A stretch of DNA of 64,000 nt from contig JACTVC010000022.1 in the NCBI GenBank assembly GCA_018417955.1, positions 62,001 to 126,000 on the forward strand. The letters run 5' to 3'. Shown one piece after another: positions 57,686 through 64,000 of this stretch. Source of the stretch: Laccaria trichodermophora (Eukaryota > Basidiomycota > Agaricomycetes > Agaricales > Hydnangiaceae). How positions within the stretch are numbered: position 1 is the first letter of the stretch; each line of letters opens with the position of its first letter. The notes beneath the pieces were generated by a model. The model saw only the letters and a list, made by a program, of their open reading frames with translations. It did not search any database and was not told the DNA's origin. The position numbers and the translations under genes are program-made.

Positions 57686-58599
57686 ATGTATCACAGCTTT
57701 CCAATTAAAGTCTATCACAAGTACGTCCGAATCATATTCTTGATTATAATTCACTTACTGGTGATCGTGCTCCTAGTCTCGGAAACCATTCCTACAGGAT
57801 GTATCGTGCAACAGTCCCGAGGTCTAACCCTCTCTGTATTCATATCCATATTTCTGGTAGAGTCAAGTGAGTACGTTTGCAGCTTCAAATGGAAAACATC
57901 TGGAATATGTTGTTCATCTAGCGATCGGAGGATTGACAGTAGTCCGAGCACATAAATATTGTAAAGTTATGCCCACTCAGTGCCACGCATCCTGACAGTT
58001 TTGTTGTCAGTTCGCCAATCAAGGACACTATGGGTCAGCCAAGTTTACGGAAGCGGTACATGTTCCAGAATTCTACGTTACCACGTTTGTCATTTCTTTC
58101 AACAGGCATTCTCTATTGCATTTGCATACTTCGTAAGTTATCATGAGCCAACTTATTCCTCGTGCTGTGACGCCTTACAATTCCTCTGACAGTCCTAAGC
58201 CTGGCTAACATCATCCTTCTGTGTACGCCCTCGGTATGCTGCCTCACTCCTTGATACTCTCTACGTTTCTGACTTTTCAGCAGTCGGGGGTGTACAGGGG
58301 GATTTTAATCAGGTTGGGCTTTTATCCTTCCCTACTTTTGGATTTTGCTGATATAATAGATAACACTGATAAAACACAGCCCTACGAGAGTCTTCCACTC
58401 CATTTTTGGGAACCGAGTGATGCTGTTGATTCTCCGGCACCGATATAAGATAATACAACGCAACCAGCCTGGTAGCGAAACCAAGACATCGTCCATATAT
58501 CTTACTAGTGTGGTTGTGGATTTGGGGTGGGATACGAATACCAGTGACATAGAGCTACCAAAACGTATGGAACGTGTGGAGGAGGGACAGGAGGATTAG
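57686..58599 (+). pseudogene. 5'-truncated seven-helix protein gene, DUF6533-like
   Basis: The 3' half of a seven-helix gene. The first exon has YVRIIFLIIIHLLVIVLLVS and a loop-plus-helix CIVQQSRGLTLSVFISIFLV, ending at a GTGAGT donor near 57867. The next exon reads AIGGLTVVRAHKY. The last exon reads RVFHSIFGNRVMLLILRHRY and ends VDLGWDTNTSDIELPKRMER...EGQED, stop at 58599. The F/HSIFGNRVML-type segment matches the conserved C-terminal helix end of DUF6533-like proteins. The first three helices are missing; similarity starts about 115 bp after the duplicated block ends, so the rearrangement probably removed the 5' half. Confidence 0.5.
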
Positions 58600-59077
58600 G
58601 TCGGGTTATCGTTGTCACTGGCCGACGCCACGAGGCCGAAACTAATTTAATGTACTAACATTATGTGATGTGATATGAATGAGATCAAATTATCAAATTT
58701 ACGCGCTCAATACAAGCTCAATATACCAGAGAGTACAACCAGATGCAGGCGAAACGCCACGACCAGGTGATATGAACTAAATATGAATTTAAATTCTGGG
58801 TACATAAGTCAAGAACTACTCCTGATGGTCGTGGCATAAACACACAGAATACGCACAGTTGCGTCGCCAGAATTTTTGTTCCAAGCGATAGTACGCGCAA
58901 GCATGTCTCAGCCATTTCAACGAGCCGACGGGGGGTACGCGTATGGCTGTAATGAGGACTTCTTCTGACATAAAGACCTCAGTCCACGTCATCCCTGTGA
59001 GCGATAGTAAATTTAGTAAAGCTGCCTTGGCAGTGTGGTTGAGGTCTTGTTGGAGGTCCACTGTTCCAGAGAAACAG

Positions 59078-60396
59078 CTAACTCCAGTATGTCGGTGACG
59101 GAAAGACGGTTGGAATTTGTGTCAAATCTGAATTATTTCGTAAGAACAGTAATACAGTATTTAATCTGGGAACGAATGCTACAGCCGGATGGCTTTCTAA
59201 TAGCGAGGCACACTTCCCCGTTGGAAATTCAGACGTTGTGGACTGGAAGGAGGCGTTTGAGGATAGGAATTGCGCGAAGCTGAGAAAAAAGGATTTGTAA
59301 TAATCAGATCGACGAGACTCGAAGAAATTGCGGAGAAAGGACCGACCATCAGTGATAGTGCGAGAAAAATTGTTACCCGAATTCGTGATCTTAGTGATCC
59401 TCGTATTCCTGGAGTTGGTATTGTTGTTGATGGTGGCGTTGATAGGTTTTTTTGCGCTCAGCAATGCGCTCATGTCTGTCACCGGCGGTGCGACAAGTAT
59501 GGGCGGTGGGCTGGCCAAGCTGGTCACGTCTATGGGTTTATGTTCATTGATGGGAGCTGCTGAGATTCAGTAGGTGGGCGGATGAGATCCAAGGGGCATT
59601 ACTCACCACCATAGCTCGTGGAGTTGTTGTTATTTGAATCGGAAACCATGGTAGTTGTCGTATTACCAGAATTTGTGTTGGTGTTTACTACCAGAGTGGA
59701 AGGGGGATCTCTGTGGTGTTTAACGTCTTGCAATATTTCCTTTACGTCCGTCCTGATCTCAGTGGCTTTCCCACGGAGGTCAACATTGCATTCAAACTGT
59801 TGCCACATGGTTAAATCAATGAGAGAAACATAGCGTTATATGACGTACGTTGAAGTTGCGGAAGGCTACTTCGATAGCCTTGCTATACCCTGCTATTTTA
59901 TTCTCGTCTCTGTTCGGCAGCAACAAAGAACGGAAGAAGAAGAAGATCATCCTTTTCTTTGCATACTTGGAGGCGTAGTCCTGGACGTCAGCGAGTGTAC
60001 TGTCAAGGAAATTATGGGATCCAACGAGTGATGAAAAATGATTAGCATAATTCGAACCTGCAGAGGATACTGAGGTCGTCTTTGAGTTTTCCTGTGACTT
60101 GAGGATCTTCGATGGATGTTATCACTGTGTAAGTGTATTTACAGGTTTCGGTGGCAAGATTATTGAAGGCTGATTTGTTACTTCTCGCTTTCTGTATTTA
60201 TTACTACATCAGCGATAGCTCGGGGATCATGGAGAGCTAAACTTGCCTGAACCGCTTGTAAAATCAATAAAGCTGATCCAGCAGCTTCTTTAAGTAAAGG
60301 GACTGGTGCAGATCCCGCCGCAACGACTAAGGCGCTCAAAACTGTGTCGGAGACGATGAGTGTGGTGTCAACTGCCTTGGCGGACTTTGAAGGCAT
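59078..60396 (-). CDS. MLKL/HeLo-like helical-bundle protein with two amyloid-like pseudo-repeats
   Basis: Five exons: 60396-60247, 60191-60058, 59999-59849, 59796-59607 and 59559-59078; every junction in phase (368 aa). Intron 1 is GC-AG (donor GCAAGT). Residues 1-145 resemble the MLKL-type N-terminal bundle of basidiomycete NLR and kinase proteins: APVPLLKEAAGSALLILQAV, KARSNKSAFNNLATETCKY, STLADVQDYASKYAKK, then a FFFFRSLLLPNRDENKIAGY linker and an amphipathic helix (KAIEVAFRNF). Residues 183-204 and 253-274 are two Asn/Thr-rich units (N-x-N-T-N-S-x-N-T-x-x-T...S-x-N-N-x-S, 12 of 22 identical), separated by a Pro-rich linker. Neither kinase nor NACHT domain follows. Known relatives insert their bundle into membranes when neighbouring amyloid motifs assemble; that role here is inference. 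The C-terminal exon beyond residue 285 may hold an unseen intron, and the minus-strand frame at 59061-58816 could be a further exon. Confidence 0.6.
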
Positions 60397-62377
60397 GGTG
60401 GAGGCTTTACGATGCCTGAAATGAGTCGTCGATGGGGTGAAACTGTGGTTGAGCTAAGCTGAAGAGGCCGGGACGGTGAACTTGATGCAGTCGTACCCAG
60501 GATGAGAGCAACTATATATACGCCCACAAAACAAGAGATGTTCGTTGGAGAACAAAGAAACTCTTGACGGGCAGCTTTCAATCGTCGTAGCGCAGAGTCA
60601 TTGCGGTCGTCAACGGCGGTAGTAACGGGTTCAAAGAATGAAGCAAAGAACAAAGAATCCTTTGCCGTCACGCAGACCCTGTAGATGGTAGTGTTAACTT
60701 GTGCAATGAGAACAATTGATTTGAAGACACCGGCTGTCAGACGTATGTACCCTGGCGACAACAGACTTGGCCGCGAGCGGGGACAAAGCAACTTGAACCT
60801 GTCAGTGTCAGAGTTACATCATTTCGGTTGTTTGTGACGGTTCCCACAATCACGTTTGCCTTGTTCCTCCACTCTAGATCTACAAGTGTTCCTCGCGGAT
60901 TTAATGTCTACTTGTAAGGGACGCGCAAACTGTTGCTATCGTCGAGCTATGCTATTTTATCTATTCTTCCAACCTTTCAAATTAATGAGGTCCCTCTCAA
61001 TCTCGAGCTCCTCGGACCCCCCCCTATGAATTGGCCTCAGGAGCGGCCTTCTGGAGACTAAGATTTTTTGAATTATCTTTATGATTTATTTCATAGGCAT
61101 ACGTTGTATAGAGTGGAAGAACCGTCTCTCGAGTCTCATGACTCTGATTATAAGGGAACACATTCCCATCCAAGCATTAAACTGAATAGATGTAATTGCT
61201 GATGTTAAAATGAATCTCCCAAATTATTTCCTTCCCTTCCAATGCCTAAAAAGTGGTACGTAACATTGAAGGTAAATTAGTTGCTTGGTGTCGGGTCCAA
61301 GCAAGGTCCAAGTGTCACCACTTCTTTCGGAAAGGCTTACCTAATCAACTAACACGTCATCTTCCCCAACGTTAGCCGGACCTTTGTCAGCCCTTCCATC
61401 TCGCCCTCATCCCCTCGCGCGTCTCTGTTTCCGCTTTTGGAAGGCACGACTGAAGAGATGTTTTTGATACGAGTCTGAGGAGGGCTACAGAAGGATTGAA
61501 TTGAGCGCGATTGATGTCTCAATCCACCGTGACTTTGGTACCAGCTGGTACCGCGTCTACAGTGAGTGAACGCAGTTGAAAGTACGACAGCGTTTATTGA
61601 TGATTACTATGTAACGAATCCCATGTATAGACGTTCGTTCTTGTCCGATCTCCATGCAATCCGCAACAACTTGCTCCGAAAAAGAGAGTATCCGTTTCAA
61701 CTGCCATCACAATGGCTAAGCTTCATTCGATGATCACGTCCTTAAATATGTTCAGCTGGTTCCACCTGTTTCAATCCAATTCAGATGTGTCAAGGGGAAA
61801 AAGGCCGATGGTTCTGCGTTCACAGTGGCGCCGGAACGCGACGCCAAGCCCCACAAACCCCACAGGTTATTGAAATGATCAAGATTCGAACCTCCCCCAC
61901 CGAAACAGCCGACGGAAGAAGGTCAGGCCATGTTGAAGCACTGAAAATGTGTGGACAGAAACCAACGAATGAATGTTAGTGCTATAGAGCTAATCACAAC
62001 AGCTTACCTCTCGGCAATGTCGAGATATGTCGTCATTTGGAAGCCATAAATCACGCCTATGTTGTCAAACAGAGTAACATACGCCACGACACTCTTCATA
62101 CTTACGCGAGGAGGGTTTTAGATCGGCCACTCAATGGAAGGCATCACAGAGAAAGTTAACGGCTCGCTGCTGCCTCAAAGGTGCGACTTGGGTGCGACAT
62201 CTCTCAGGCACTTTGATCGAACCTGATATATGAGGACGCTTTTTTCCATGGACGTTGATACTGATGACATCTGAAATGTTGTCCAAATAGAACACTGACA
62301 TCCTCCACGCCCATAAATAAAGGGCCTCAGCTCTCCTTCCTCCCCCATTCTGACTTTTCCCTCTACTTTCAACAGAT
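60397..62377. other. intergenic, promoter regions
   Basis: A minus-strand frame at 60791-60336 has a hydrophobic stretch (FVGVYIVALILGTTASS) but overlaps the start of the MLKL-like gene, and I take it as leader sequence. A 64-codon plus frame at 61785-61979 is unremarkable. ATAAATAA at 62313-62320 is a likely TATA element of the next gene, 58 nt before its ATG. Confidence 0.4.
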
Positions 62378-62990
62378 ATGTCTCTAGAACTCGAGTCAGG
62401 AATTTACACCATCTCCAGCCTTTCACAGCATGGCGAGGGTAGCGTCGGCAGAAATATCGTTGAAGACAGATCTCTCCTCCCTAAAAGGATTCTCGCTCTT
62501 CCACCTGACTTTCGGCCTCTGCAGACGCTGGGCTGTGTCGTCTTTGCTTCACTCCAATGAACTGATGAATTATCTCTCAGTGGGAGGTCGAAGCTCTGGG
62601 AAACAACGAATACTATCTGAAGGCAAGGGGCGCTAACACTACCGCAATCAACGGCCTCATCTTCGCCTTACTCCTCCCCGAACCACAGCCGAAGAAACGG
62701 TTCCTCAAGCTCAATTTAGTCTCTCGAACTTCTTACAAGTATGTTTATTCAATAATTTAAATATTCTTTGAGGCTCATTCTGTTTATAGCATCCTGGATG
62801 CTGAGGACCATTCACGGGGCTGGATTTCACCCGCAATCAATGACGGCCCAGAGGGGTTCGAACAGGTGAAATTCTGTCAACGCTGAGTTGAACGAATACA
62901 AATCTAAATATATTGAAGGTGAAATTCGGACAGGTTGGGGGAAGCCTCAATCCTTACGAACTCTGGAATTTCGTGCGTGTCGAGGATTGA
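62378..62990 (+). CDS. serine protease inhibitor, I66 (cospin) family
   Basis: Four exons, 62378-62536, 62581-62738, 62790-62865 and 62919-62990; GT-AG introns of 44-53 nt, all in phase (154 aa, the usual size). It starts MSLELESGIYTI and contains GRNIVEDRSLLPKRILALPP, WEVEALGNNEYYLKARGANT, AINGLIFALLLPEPQPKK, then GWISPAINDGPEGFEQV and NPYELWNFVRVED at the end. Order and spacing match the beta-trefoil I66 inhibitors of mushrooms. Those cytoplasmic proteins block trypsin-like serine proteases through an exposed loop and are thought to deter fungus-eating animals. There is no signal peptide, as expected. The first intron uses donor GTCGTC, which is weak but the only one keeping phase. Confidence 0.87.
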
Positions 62991-64000
62991 GGTACACATA
63001 TGATATATGATAGCTGAATGGAGGTCCTGACAAATTGAAATTGCGTCGGTAACAGCAGAGAGAAGTTTACGGAACCCCTCCAATGTACTTTAATTGTGAA
63101 CCACAAATTGTTGTTTGAAAATGGCGGACTGATCAAGCACGGTTGGCGTCATGATCAATTCTTGGATTCTGAGCGATGCTCAACGTTCAACGGGAACTTC
63201 CTCAATGTCCAAATTTCCAAAGTCCGCACGATGTCAAAGTCGGATGGTTGTGATTGTGAATGAGCGCACTATGTGCTATCGAACTGTGATTTACACGAAA
63301 ACTAAAAAGTCAAAATCGTTCATGTGTCGTCAATTATGATTACATATTGACCCATGATCTCCTAAGATGGGGGGAGATTGCTTCTCCTCACAATGAGGTC
63401 CGACGTGATCGAACTGGTCAGGCACTCACTTCCATCCCATGACCATGAAATCAAAGTCCAACAAGCTTCACCATCCTCCTTCCGCTAGCTATGTTCTAAT
63501 CTCATACCATATCTGAGGGGCACAGGAAAATCTGCGTGCCATCTGCGGACACCTGCGGACACACGTTGCGTGCCGGTTGCGAACCGAAAAAAGAAATCTG
63601 CGGTCACCTGCGTGCAAAATAATCCAGTTGCGTGCAGATTCCAGTTGCGTGCAGATTGAAGTTATTGAGCTGAGCATTTGCGGGCATCAGCGAGCATCAG
63701 CGTACCTCGCTGAGATGCCATATTTCTCAAGTATTTCTTCGTATTTTCTTGAACACCATAATTATCCTTCTAGTTTAATGTGTACAAATTTCTCTGGTTC
63801 CTTTGGAACACGTTAGTTCATACCTATAGGTCTGTACTAAATCCATTTTCATGCAGAAAGGTACAATTTTAAGTGAATAATGAAGTGTCTGGAGCCATGA
63901 CTAGTCAGCCGCCGGCTTCTTATCATTATTTTTCTTCTTCAAGTTTGTTGGACGCGGTTGTGGCTGATTGGTGGCTGAGTTTTTTTCTTGAGACTTGTGT
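62991..64000. other. intergenic, short GC-rich repeats
   Basis: No supported gene. Between 63530 and 63720 short words such as TTGCGTGCAGATT and CATCTGCGGACACCTGCGG repeat imperfectly. The end of the window (63900-64000) reads into DNA of unknown content. Confidence 0.35.

Noticed and set aside
61880..61900. Minus-strand tRNA-like GGTTCGAATC
   Set aside because: The flanking bases do not form a T stem, and no partner stems were found.

Overview
The window looks like nuclear DNA of a mushroom-forming basidiomycete (Agaricomycetes). Genes are cut by many short GT-AG introns of about 45-65 nt. Several encoded families are, as far as I know, centred on this group: DUF6533 seven-helix proteins, DUF6697 proteins, an I66 (cospin-type) protease inhibitor, and a homeodomain with a WWxRRK recognition helix. 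One tRNA gene has a small anticodon-loop intron. All family names come from reading translations by eye; no search was run.

Layout. 0.8-2.7 kb (-): intron-rich DUF6533 membrane protein with a Pro/Gly repeat in one loop. 4.1-4.7: MITE. 7.6-8.7 (+): secreted, probably GPI-anchored protein. 9.0-11.1 (-): DUF6697 protein. 11.7-14.4: degenerate tandem units, unknown small gene. 14.7-21.4: NTF2-like-fold protein, small Gly-zipper protein, G-alpha relic, Ser-rich protein, intact RhoGAP gene. 21.8-22.3: 24-bp minisatellite. 22.6-27.3: Ty1/copia element whose gag-pol frame is broken by three TGA codons. 28.9-29.1: mitochondrial-carrier relic. 31.0-35.6: a hAT-like MITE split by a young LTR element that carries a host-gene fragment. 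36.4-38.3 (-): second seven-helix-type gene. 40.1-41.5 (-): homeodomain protein. 42.5 (+): small secreted 4-Cys protein. 43.2-44.2 (+): GDT1-family Golgi transporter. 46.3-48.7: two unrecognised genes. 49.0-57.6: a mosaic of duplicated segments. 57.7-58.6 (+): 5'-truncated seven-helix gene. 59.1-60.4 (-): protein with an MLKL/HeLo-like helical bundle and two Asn/Thr-rich pseudo-repeats. 62.4-63.0 (+): I66 inhibitor.

How it fits together. The left half is ordinary gene space with transposons in the gaps. The stretch from 49 to 58 kb receives copies from three places in the same window: the RhoGAP gene (inverted and missing its first exon), the promoter region of the secreted peptide without its coding part, and the DNA just downstream of the GDT1 gene (split by a 1.7-kb insert that carries a tRNA-Gly gene). 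The strongest candidates for new biology are the MLKL/HeLo-like gene, which resembles fungal amyloid-signalling cell-death executors in layout, and an LTR that contains an intron followed by a precisely spliced second copy of the same segment.

Limits. Exon boundaries were placed by eye from splice-site consensus and frame continuity. Where a junction would not close I say so.
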